A DNA stretch of 64,000 nt from Turritopsis dohrnii (lineage: Eukaryota; Cnidaria; Hydrozoa; Anthoathecata; Oceaniidae): the NCBI GenBank assembly GCA_027922465.2, contig BQMF02000614.1:124001-188000 (forward strand). Direction: 5' to 3'. Below, piece by piece: positions 12,001 through 21,602 of this stretch (positions are counted from its first letter, which is position 1; the number at the start of each line of letters is the position of its first letter). Below the pieces are notes generated by a model. That model saw nothing but the letters and a program-made list of their open reading frames with translations. It was not told the DNA's origin and made no database searches. The translations under genes were made by a program, and so were the position numbers.

Positions 12001-13246
12001 CGTATTACTGGAGAGAGTGAAGGTTCAAGTCAACGAGGGTCAACTTCTTTTGAAATATAGAAGAAAAACAACAAAAACAAACAAACAAACAAAAACAAAG
12101 CGTCGATGCAAAAAAAGATCAATAGCTATTTACAGTACACTACCGATAACTCGAACCCCCAATAACTCGAACATTCGTTAAGTCGAACCATTTTTCCTGT
12201 CCCCTGGACAGAAATTCCCCCGATAACTCGAACTTCAGAGGAAAAATGAAAACAATCTCAGTAAAAAGTGACTACTTTTCTTTCAATAACATAAATTGTT
12301 CTTCCAAAGTTGACAAAAACGTTTTTTCTCCTGTAAATTGTAAAATGTGCGGAACTTGTAAACCCTCGCCATCGCCAGGGTTTAATCAGTTTGCCCAAAC
12401 GTTAGTGATATTCGGGAGGCATTGCAAGTGCTGCATGACTACATGCCCTTCAGTCTGTGGTGAAGATATTCAACAAAAGCTCAATGCACTCTCAATTTCA
12501 ATTGACAGAGACGTTACCGCTACAATGAAACAGAGTGATGTAATAATAATAACAATAATAAATAATAATAATTGTTTATATTTCAAGTTCCAAATATTAC
12601 ATTGGCTCTTCTCCTGAAATAGCGTATGAAATTGTGCATGTGTGTTATATAAAAGAACGTGAAAAAAACAATAACACAACATTAGTTATAGAAGTCATTT
12701 AGAAATTGTTCTGGCAAGAGCTTTGTCGTAAAGGTATCTCTTGGATTTTTTGATGAAGTTTGTAAAATTACTTTCATTACGTATGCTCAATGGTAAATCG
12801 TTGAACACTTGGCTAGTTACGTCTAGAAATGAGTTCTTGATATTTGACGTCGGCATGTATAACTATGTACTGTATACCTTTCTTGTTAGAATAGAAAAGA
12901 AAAAAAACTTTTAATAACTCGAACTATTTTCTTTTTTCTGCAAAAGTTCGAGTTATCGAATGCCCCGATAACTCGAACATTCGATAACTCAAACTATTTC
13001 CTCGGTCCCCTGGAGGTTCGAGTTATCGAAAGTGTACTGTAGTTCCGAAATTTCTTTTAGAAAATGGACAAATTACGGGAACGATTTGACCAACGAAAAT
13101 CAAATACTTTGCTTGAAGTTCAACGTAGTTCGTTCTTATTATCCAACTATGAAGAAAGATTAGACCAAGAGAAAAAAATGGCCGAAGAAATGGAACATGT
13201 TATTATACGGAAAATTTTCCGACCAAAACCGGATGAGGATAAATAA
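9035..13246 (+). CDS. Putative two-exon small charged coiled-coil protein
   Basis: Exon 2 (13061-13246) follows a good acceptor (TTTCTTTTAG). It reads KMDKLRERFDQRKSN and continues to FRPKPDEDK before a TAA. It is rich in Lys, Glu, Arg and Gln, looks helical, and resembles the end of a small conserved coiled-coil protein; the family was not recognised. The proposed exon 1 (9035-9094) starts at an ATG, encodes MNDEKAMGNSNQNFQQTAEK and ends at a phase-0 donor AAAG|gtaaaa. Joining gives 81 residues in frame. The ~4 kb intron contains a 1.5 kb foldback element and a Tigger element whose right end is only 21 bases from the acceptor. Exon 2 could alternatively start at its own ATG. Exon 2 is fairly secure; the link to exon 1 is inference. 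Confidence 0.4.
9812..9882. repeat. CCTGGGTTCGAGGTTG-family repeat, degenerate inverted pair
   Basis: TTCGAACCCAGG is followed by GGTATATCGAAAAGGCAAGAG and then CTGGGTTCAAGGTTG. It is a diverged member of the repeat family also seen at 16978, 22019 and 32871. Confidence 0.6.
10051..11596. mobile_element. 1.5-kb foldback element, ~31-bp TIRs, 4-bp TSD
   Basis: The left end GTCAGTGTTTTTTTTAGACT plus GTGCCAAATTG is repeated in inverse at 11566-11596 with a single-base length change. ATAA occurs immediately outside both ends (10047-10050 and 11597-11600), as expected for a 4-bp target duplication. The inside is rich in the palindromic word GGAATATTCC and holds a 147-codon ORF (10394-10837) with no recognisable domain. 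The superfamily is not assigned. It lies in the proposed intron of the small gene. Confidence 0.75.
12133..13039. mobile_element. Tigger/pogo-type Tc1-mariner derivative, 907 bp
   Basis: The ends CAGTACACTACCGATAACTC and GAGTTATCGAAAGTGTACTG are inverted repeats flanked by TA dinucleotides (12131-12132, 13040-13041). Terminal ACTCGAAC / GTTCGAGT words recur internally near both ends, typical of Tigger-like pogo elements. An internal ORF (from 12246) ends near IDRDVTATMKQ, resembling the C-terminal tail of Tigger transposases. No DDE core is present, so this is an internally deleted copy. Confidence 0.8.
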
Positions 13247-14796
13247 AAACTAAAATGGATGAATATATCAATAATATATTGTAGCGGCAGTGTGTGTGAA
13301 TTTGTGAACTTGAAAAACTGTTGAATACTTATTATTTCTTCGTCGTTAAATAGCTTATCACAAAATAGTATAATGTCTGAAAACTCATAAAAAACACATT
13401 TGTTTGGGCTAGAAGTATTTGAAATGATATCGGCGGTAAAAATACATAAGAACTTGTTCATCAAGTGCAAACAAAGCCTTTTTCATGAAACAATTGCCAA
13501 TTTCCAATGAAAAATCTTTCAAGATTTTGACTTTGTACAAGGTCATTCCATATTTTCACTTGCAGTTACGTTTTGGTTCGCGCCCTGCACCTAACGAAAC
13601 TACATATATGAACCTCTATATTGTTTATTGATTATACATGCAAAAACTATTGATGGTACAGGTGTCGGTAATTTCAACTTCACCAAAGTTATGAAAAAGA
13701 TCAACTAAAGTATCAGCTAGAAATATAACTTGTGTTGGTGACATTCTAGGTTTCTGGTCATTTCAGATAAATATTCTATGTTGACCTTTTGATAATTACA
13801 AATAATCAGATTATTTTACCGAGATTTCACAATCAGTCAAGGAAATGATAGATAGAAATTTCTTTGTTTTTATAAAACATTCACTATACTTTTTTTTATC
13901 ACTAAAATAAAAAACAGGACTTCAATTCGTTCTCTTCCAACCCAAGTATTTTCTTGTTCCTCCCTTATAATCGTATGCGACCCGCATGTTACTTGCATGT
14001 ACTCGTATTTGCTCTATGTATTCGTTTGGGACTCGTATGTCATATGGATTTGTATATGTGTACTCGTATGAGATTTACATGCAGTTTTTTAGATGGGACC
14101 TTGGTAGTCTGCTACTGACCTCAACTTTTTGAAAGTTGAAGAGAAATGAATAAAATTTCTTTTTTACTTTTCTAATTAAATGTGTTTGGCCCAGCAATCA
14201 TGTTTTTATTGTTTTTTATCCTGTGTTTAACTTTATCAAATCTTTTTTGGTGGAAACAGATGACGTTTTCCATGGAAATACAGATTATTAGACTTTGAGC
14301 TCTCTCAGTCCAATTCATAACAACTAAACACAACCAAAACAATCGTGTGATGGTGGCCAAGTTGCTTTCATTTTAAAACTTATAGAAAATAAGAGCTATT
14401 GATAAGATGGACTTACTGAAAACATCCTTTGGCGACATTTTGAATTATATAGAAGTGTGAAGTGATCCTTAACTGGAGGTTAATATGAATATTGTATTGT
14501 ATGAATATCAAGACATCCAATAGTAAAGGTTTTTTTGATTAGGCAGCAGTAAAAAATCAACCAGTCTCATCCAGTGCTTGTTTTGTTTGGGGTTTGTGTC
14601 TTTTATTCACTATGTAAGATGACAGGAAGAATATTCATCCGAAAATCATTTACCTGGTGTATTTATTTAAACTGAGATAATGTAAAGTTAGAAGTAAGGT
14701 AGTGAAAAACCCCACTAACTTAACAAATACGTTTTTGTGATTAGCATCTTCATCAACAATAAATTCTCAAGGATTTTTTTTTTTTCATTGTTCCAG
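13247..14796. other. Intergenic, no recognised gene
   Basis: AT-rich sequence. The stretch around 13975-14090 repeats related CTCGTATG/GACTCGTATGTC words and looks like a decayed minisatellite. No coding exon with family resemblance was found. Confidence 0.4.
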
Positions 14797-14852
14797 AGAG
14801 AGAACTTGCACGTCTTGTGCCTATATCAAATAAAATACGTGCATCACACAAG
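14797..14852 (+). other. Orphan exon candidate
   Basis: A strong polypyrimidine tract and acceptor (TTTTTCATTGTTCCAG) and a consensus donor (ACAAG|gtaaga) bound 56 bases. They are open in one frame as RELARLVPISNKIRASHK. No partner exon was identified. The exon is 1.5 kb after the stop of the small gene and 1.1 kb before the next promoter. It may be a non-coding or alternative exon, or chance. Confidence 0.25.
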
Positions 14853-15873
14853 GTAAGAACTTAAAAACATTTAAGCCTTTGAACGTTTGATGTTTTTACT
14901 GCAGTTGAAAGCGTGAAAGAAACTCTTTATGGAAAATGAAAAAAAAACCCAGATGATTTGTAAAATTTTATTGACATCTGATACATTAGCAAAATGTCAC
15001 ACTATAGAGGCGGAGCAATTTTAACAAGGGGTGGTTCTTTGCACGATTTAGCTTAATCACCTCATCTCATGTATCATATAACATGGTGTGGGAAATTTGC
15101 ACCTAGCGTTTGTTATTAGTAAGGGGATAGAATAAAAAAAACTTTGTAAAAACAGAAACGTATATTCTAGACTACAAAGAAGAAGGCGGAGATTCAGCAA
15201 ACGTAATGATTTTCTGCTAAAACTTGTTTTCAAATATTAAAATGACAAACAAAGGCGTAGACTGCTGTCTTCTTAGAAAATGATCTATGAATCACACTAA
15301 CTGCTTCCTTACAGCTATATCCTCCTTTGAAAATGGTTTCTATTGTTTAAACTTGACACCTCACTGGAATGTGTTCAATGTTAAAGCGGATAAACGCCGA
15401 AATATTTTATATAAATATTTTCCCACAAGCGGATATTGTAAATACTGTTTTATACTTTTCCAATATATTCAATTCGGATTCACTGTTTTTTTTTTTCCTT
15501 CTTCGTAATATTTCCTTTTAGGCCACCTGCAAAATATAGAGTAGAATGTTAAAACCATCATTTTGCTAGAAATTGTAAAAAATCAGTCTTGGTAGTAACA
15601 ATAACTTGAAAATTGATTTCTTTTTGTGTCGGCTTAAATAAAAGTATTTTCACGAAAAAGAAAAAAATCTGAAAATCTGAACACGTGGCAACTACTCACT
15701 AAAGTAAACACAAGGAATAACTCTTATTTATTTACTCTATTTTTGTTTTGCACAAAGACTTTAAAACGGTCGCAATAAATCACAAACAAGTATTGTTTAA
15801 GGTTCAAATTAAGCGTAATTATCGTTTTGTTTTAGTTAACACTTGTATGTTTCTTCCTGCTAATTAAAAATCC
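14853..15873. other. Intergenic upstream of the peptide-precursor gene
   Basis: AT-rich sequence with no repeat boundary or convincing exon. The last few hundred bases presumably contain the regulatory region of the gene starting at 15992. Confidence 0.35.
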
Positions 15874-15883
15874 TATTTAAAAG
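15874..15883 (+). promoter_or_regulatory. TATA box of peptide-precursor gene
   Basis: TATTTAAAAG lies 109-118 bases before the ATG, with an initiator-like TTTCAACAG about 17-25 bases downstream. No upstream ATG occurs between this start site and 15992, which supports a short unspliced leader. Confidence 0.45.
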
Positions 15884-15991
15884 GATCGAGTTTCAACAGA
15901 CGATAATCAAACTGAAAATACAACGAGATAGCACGGTTCATAATCACTTTCACACTATCACTTGAAGAAGAAAGACGAGGAAAATAAAGAA

Positions 15992-16437
15992 ATGGCAAAA
16001 ATAAACGGTTTAGTGATTGTAACTGTTTTTATGGTTTTGTTTAACCTTCTACATTCAAATGAAGGATTTAGTATTGGTATGGGTTCGCAATATGGTAGAA
16101 AGAGATACGCTGATGAACAGGTTAGGAGTCATACTTCTTCTTCTTCAAAAATATCTCACACAGAAATCAATCTAAAAACATGGAAAACGACATTCGGTTA
16201 CCGTGCAAAAAGTGCAATTCAACACAAAAGAGTTCAGTTCCCAATCTTCGAGCAACAATCTTTGTAATGTCTTCTTTTCTTTCTTAGATGTTAGCTGATA
16301 GCATTCGACAAAGTTCTTCTTCCGATGATGCAAGCTATGTACAGTTTTGCACAAAATTTTGCCAGTCGCAACCCAACAAATGGAGGTGTTTATTAGACTG
16401 CCCTGCTGCTGTGAATGTTGCTCTCAGAGCTGCTTGA
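15992..16437 (+). CDS. Secreted neuropeptide-like precursor with four-Cys C-terminus
   Basis: Exon 1 (15992-16120) and exon 2 (16288-16437) join in phase 0 (donor gttagg, acceptor TTTCTTAG) to give 92 residues. Residues 1 to ~22-25 form a signal peptide with hydrophobic core LVIVTVFMVLFNLL. Directly after it comes FSIGMGSQY followed by GRKR, a classic amidation-plus-dibasic cleavage site, so a short peptide ending in Tyr-amide is predicted. The remainder has a Ser/Asp-rich linker and a C-terminal region with cysteines spaced C-x3-C-x8-C-x3-C, the spacing of helical-hairpin disulfide folds. Single-peptide precursors of several neuropeptide families share the order signal, amidated peptide, Cys-containing tail. 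No named family was recognised. A hairpin-type secreted effector is an alternative reading. The gene structure is good; function is inferred. Confidence 0.7.
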
Positions 16438-16977
16438 TGTGTATAGAAAGAATCGTCTTCAAGAAAAACATATGGAAAGTAAAAACTATAGTGCTTGTGA
16501 TTTATTTCAAAAGAATTCTATTTTGTCCAATGGAAATTAATATAGTTTAGTAGTAATCTTTAATAATTCAAGTTTTTATTCTGGAAATAAGACGTTTGTG
16601 AAAAGATTTGCGTTTTTGTTTTTCAACTTTTGATGGTCATGTCTTAGTTGTTTAAAGGTGTTCCTGAAAATACATGTTCAGTTTTTTTTTATCAGCTTAC
16701 GGTATTGGCGTACGGGGTAGAATGAGCTTGGAATAACATAGAAATACGAAGTTCGTTTTTCTACGGGCATATGAAGAACTTAGAAACAGTCAAACACTTT
16801 TACAAGGGATAATAGGGAAACTTGATAATGGAAAATGGAGAATGTTTTTATTCAAACATTTATTGACACATATTTAAGTAAGCAAATAACTTATTTTTCA
16901 AAAAAACATTTTGTCACTTGTCAACAGCACTATTGGATGGCAAAATAACAGACTTTCAATCATAAAATAGCATGACC
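16438..16977. other. 3' flank of peptide gene, no recognised feature
   Basis: AT-rich sequence following the stop codon. Several AATAAT/AAATAA-type words near 16562-16590 could act as weak poly(A) signals. No coding potential was seen. Confidence 0.3.
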
Positions 16978-17092
16978 ACCAACCTCAAACCCAGGGTTTC
17001 TTGCCTTTTCGATATACGGACGGCGGCGAAGAGGATTTTTAGCCGCCGTCCCGTATATTGAAAAGGCAAAAACCCTGGGTTCGAGGTTGATC
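16978..17092. repeat. Palindromic repeat, CCTGGGTTCGAGGTTG family
   Basis: Two arms of about 50 bases face each other: CAACCTCAAACCCAGGGTTT..TTGCCTTTTCGATATACGGACGGCGGC, and GCCGCCGTCCCGTATATTGAAAAGGC..ACCCTGGGTTCGAGGTTG. A ~14-base spacer separates them. Single-arm copies occur at 22019 and 32871 and a diverged one at 9812. This is a dispersed foldback family. The CTGGGTTCGAGG end resembles a tRNA B box only superficially. Confidence 0.8.
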
Positions 17093-17109
17093 GCATCATC
17101 TTAGACAAA

Positions 17110-17330
17110 CATACTCTACTGAAAGGGTAAAGTTGAAACAATTAAACTGAAGGGTTAGTTGAAATAAGTCAGCTGATTGGTTTGACTAAAAATTTCTGTG
17201 TATACGTCGCACACGACGAAATCAAAGTCGACGGTCAAACCCTTATAAAAATTTCAAAACCTACGAAAAATTTCAAAGGGTAGTTGAAACAAGTCAACTG
17301 AAGGGGTAGTTGAAACAAGTCAACTGGAAA
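17110..17330. repeat. Minisatellite-like GGTAGTTGAAACAAGTCAACTG units
   Basis: Diverged units of about 24 bases containing GTTGAAACAAGTCAACTG occur near 17125, 17155, 17281 and 17306. The last two are almost identical and adjacent. The segment between holds unrelated sequence. Confidence 0.55.
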
Positions 17331-17638
17331 AGGAAACACAATACAGTGATAGTATTCGTTCTAGAACAAACTTCGACTCTGACTCTGACTCTGACTTTGA
17401 AACATGTAAAAACTCATTCTTCATTGATTTATTTTGATCTTGGTGTATTCAGTTGCAACGTAAACCTCTGACCGAATGTTTCTATACCACTTTCGTCCTC
17501 ACCCTGATTAAGTGGTTGCTGAGCGGGAGTTGGGTACGGCCGGAGTACGAATCCTTCACCTGAACCAATAAAGATATAAGTTTATCAAAGGACAATTCGA
17601 AACAAGAAACGATGATGGGTGATGTAAGTGCGTGGTAA

Positions 17639-18389
17639 AGCTTGGTCCCCACTACGGCGATAAATGTTCATCGCCTAAACGACGACGAATTTTCGAAAGT
17701 TCTTCGCTTTATTTGCATCGCTTTCCTTGGTCGCTTTTTATCCCCATCTGCGGTCGCTTTTTTAAATAAAAATATTTTTATGCACAATTTTTACGGTTAT
17801 ATACGTATGTTGAAGTGATACATCTTGTCGGAAAGAAGAAAAAATTTATTGATTCTTTGTATGATATTAAGAAAAATTCGAAGACGAACGAAAGATTCTG
17901 GGTTCATAAGATTTTTTTTTCAATGTGAAAAACGTGGCGCATACATCCAAATCTTGAAAATCGAAATATTAAAGCGAAAGATGAAAGCAAATTACGACCG
18001 ATTGTGTTAATTTCTTTTTCATTATTATTACAGTTATCCTTACTTCTGAAGTATACAGAATGTTTTTATTGCTCAAAACCAAAATGTTGAGCTTCAGGTA
18101 CCACGTGCTCAAAAACAATACTTTTGCATTTAAATTTTAAAATGGTTATTAATCTCCATTGAATTTATAGGCGGTATTTCTTTGAGATTGAAAAACAATG
18201 AAAATAAGGCGATAGAAAAAGCGATAAAATATCAAAAAGTTTTGATATTCATCGCTTTTGCTATCGCTTCATTTTTTAGGCGAAGAATTTAAAAATCCTG
18301 TCGCTTTTCATCCCCACCAATGGCATTAAAAACCATCGCCGCGAAATATGAAAGCGATGAAGATTCATCGCCGTAGTGGGGACCAAGCT
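17639..18389. mobile_element. PIF/Harbinger derivative with 3-bp TAA TSD
   Basis: The ends AGCTTGGTCCCCACTACGGC and the inverted CCGTAGTGGGGACCAAGCT are flanked by TAA (17636-17638 and 18390-18392), the TWA target typical of PIF/Harbinger. Around 17870-17960 two frames together read RFWVHKIF.. and CEKRGAYIQIL. This resembles the N-terminal RFWVRPI..R...G.F..L block of Harbinger nucleases, broken by a frameshift in a T-run. The copy is therefore internally deleted and dead. Confidence 0.8.
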
Positions 18390-18392
18390 TAA

Positions 18393-18687
18393 GGAGAGTT
18401 CATCAAGGTTCCTCGGGTGAATACCGGCTGTCGTGACAAATCAGCCGGTAACTTAGAATAATTTTACAGTTATAGTTACTGTAGATGCAAATGTCCTCAT
18501 CTTCGAATTAAACTGTGTTCCAGTTAAACTTGTTGGGAGTAATATGTCGTTTATTGTATAATTTGCTGAGCAGAACTAATGGTTCGGTATATTACTAACC
18601 GAATAGTTACCAATAAATAAGTTCGTTGAATTAAGAGGAAACTGTTGGTGGAAATTTGCAACAGATGGACCACCATATATAAAATCC
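18393..18687. other. Short 3' flank of CCNB1IP1
   Basis: AT-rich sequence between the Harbinger element and the proposed last CCNB1IP1 exon. It probably contains the 3' UTR of that minus-strand gene. Nothing else was recognised. Confidence 0.3.
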
Positions 18688-21602
18688 CTACAAATGCATA
18701 AGGAATATAGTCTTGCGTAAATTAAACGCGACTTCTATGATTTGGCTAATATCTGAAGTTCATGTTGGAGACCACACAAATTTTACTATTTGTGCAGCGT
18801 TAAAATTATAGTGTTGAACAAACCTTTGCTTAACGCAGGTGAAGTTTGACCATCTGGCTTCTGAAACAAAGCTTCTTGTGCTTCGTGTAAAGAGGCATGA
18901 ATATTTCGTGTTGAACCTAAAGAAAACGGAAGCATTATTTTAGTGGTTCTTACACACAATCTGCTGCTTCGTAATTTCCGCAAGAGAAGAACAAAACCTC
19001 TTCTCTACTTCTCCAGTATGGTTAGTCTAGTTGATATAGACAAGTGCGACATAAATGGACTTGAATTCTTCGAAACGTTGAAATGACACCGAACTGATGA
19101 ACCTTTATCAGTAAAAACACTAATGATTTTGAAAGAAAAGCTGCTTCAGTATAGACTTCAAATCCTTTCGTGAGGTATCACGAGGACTCTGTAGCTATTT
19201 AGGAAAACAAGATGTTGAATGTGCGTACTCTCCTTACCAAGAAATTGCGCCCCTAGCGCCATTTGGAACTGGTGGTTAGTTTTGAACTGTTGATTGGTGC
19301 AAGCGGGTGTAATCTTCGATTTGTTTCCATCTTCCAACACAGCAGGGTTAATCGTACGTCTAATAAAAGCGATTAAGAAAATGTGATTCTTGTGTTGAAG
19401 GATTCAAGAAAATTAACCTTTAATCGTGAAATTAGTCAGCCCGATTTTACCAGGATAAAACCAGTTAATCTGAATAGAGTTTTCTCTTGGAAAGTTTTAA
19501 ATAATTCAGTCTGCTTCATGTGATCACCCCCTTAGACTTTAGACTTTCTCTTCGATACCAAAACAAGGGAGGCGTTTTTAAAGTTTGAGAAAAGGTTTTA
19601 AAAGATAGACAGAAAGTGTATGGAAGACGAATTTCATTAAAAATACCTTCGTAATGTATCATACATAATCTGAAAAAAGGAAGAAAACACAAACAATAAG
19701 AAACAGGTTTTGTAATTTGAAATGGTTGTTGAGATCATATATATTTCAAGAAATTGTCCTGCTTTTCCATTATGTCATGTCAGACTCAGTTGAAACTGTC
19801 AAGCTGGTTGCAGGTTTTATGTATTGTCGTTAATGATTTCGTCAGTTGGAAAGATAAGGTGCTATGTCAAGTCTCAAGCATTCATTAACTGTTCTGGTTA
19901 ATTGTCTGCACAATTAAAAACTTGTTTATCGTTTTTCTGCACTCCTGCATATTAGCCACTCACATCTTTGTCACTTTTGTGCCAGCCCACCATTAAAATG
20001 TATAAACAAACTCTAAGCTATATTCAATTTTTTTCCCTAACAACAAAAATATTAACCTGAAGCCTTTGATGCTGTCGAGATTTTTCTTGGTTTTGTTCAC
20101 TGATTTCATTCAGTCTTCTCTTTGTCTCTTGTAGTTCTTTCGCTTTTGCTACAAAAAAAAGGGTAACCTAGTCACCAGCAACTCTGATTGAGGATAAACC
20201 GCCCTGGGTACGAGGCTGAGTGAAGACGTGGGTTTAATTTTATAGAGAAAAAAGTTATATCCAGAAACCAGAAGACAATGCAGATTTTGATTGGTGTTTG
20301 ATTTGCAATTTTACCAATGTCAGAACAAAATAAGGACAACTAATTTGGAAATACAAAACGTGTCAACATTAGTAATACTTACAGCTCAATTCAATTTTGC
20401 TAGCTTGAATAAAGTTTGTTAAATGAAAACACGAAACAATTCTATAAAATCTTTACAGCACAGCAATCTTCTCAATGTTGGTTTAAATACAAATTTTTAA
20501 GTAAACTATGACGCCAACGGTCTAACTTTCTATTGATCCTAGCGTGTTTGAGTGTATTGAAAGCCCCCTTATAGGAAACTGAAGGTGTAGAAATGCTTTA
20601 ACTGCACACCAAGAGGACGCCATTAAAAATCAATTCCGATCCCACTAAACTTTGGCCATTAAAAGAAAATTCCTGATTAGATTTTAGCGGATTCATTTGA
20701 TTTAGGCCAACTTATGACAGCGAAACATTTGTCATTCGAAAATTCCCAGGACATGACTGTTGACTTTCAAGTGTTCTACGCGTTAAGAAAAGATACTTTT
20801 GAGCTCTACTTGCAGTTTGTTGACTAACTGCTGAAAGTAATGCTCAAGTTTGTCACGTGATTCTCTGTGCTTGTCAGCGGTATACTCGTGATACAGTTTT
20901 TCTTGTTGAGCCTGAAAAATTCTAAATAATTACGTCATCAAGCAAAATAAATAACACATAGTGCAACAATCTGTTTTAGTTAAAAAAACTTTCTCTAACT
21001 ATGCCTTAGGTGCCAAGAAAGGCCTAAGGTATTATTTCTGATATAGTTCTGAGATTTTTCTCGCAGGTTCCAAACTTTAAACAAGACACCACGAGACTAT
21101 GAATATTTCTTTAACATGTTCTTCAATGTTACCATACCAATATTGGGTATTATGGTGTCAAGTTTTGGAAGGTTAAGTAAATAAATAAAAAAACAAACAA
21201 ACTGTCGTTGCTAAGCTGTGCTACGCAAACAAATAAGTTAATCACGCTTTTCTTTGTTTAGATGTTGTTACATAAAAGCATATGTGTGTAAGAAAACCAA
21301 TATTTATGGACACATACTTGATACGTCCAAAATGCAATTGCTCTTGATGCAATCTCCATCACAATTTCAGGTTTTAAACCAGCTAGGATCATCTACGAAA
21401 TAAGGCATTTAATCCATTGGTGTGTTAAGTGCATTTAACCCAAAAGTACATGGATTTCCAAATTGTTCAATGTTGTTAGTTAAATATTAACGTAAGAATA
21501 TTTTGCGGAATTTTTAACTCCATGAACTTACAGATTTATACTGTTCGTTGGGTTGTAAATCGTGTCGAACGATGTCATGTTTGCCATCTAACTTGCTTTC
21601 GC
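18688..21602 (-). CDS. CCNB1IP1: CCNB1IP1/HEI10 meiotic E3 ligase, partial (RING not found)
   Basis: Exons in gene order: 21602-21532 (GKHDIVRHDLQPNEQYK), 21392-21318 (MILAGLKPEIVMEIASRAIA), 20911-20797 (AQQEKLYHEYTADK), 20148-20057 (ETKRRLNEISEQNQEK), a 23-bp microexon 19669-19647 (IMYDTLR), 19359-19238 and 18916-18824. A less certain last exon (18752-18688) ends in TAG. All junctions keep frame (phases 0,0,1,0,2,1,1). The order LDG.HDIVR / LAGLKPEIV / AFWTYQ / QQEKLYHEY / QRLQ..YDTLR matches the vertebrate CCNB1IP1 chain after its RING: a helical coiled-coil then a Ser/Gln-rich tail. In animals the protein marks meiotic crossover sites and modulates cyclin B. The N-terminal RING exon or exons should lie above 21602, but no Cys/His cluster was seen up to the LINE at 24 kb. 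They may be distant or lost. Confidence 0.85.
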
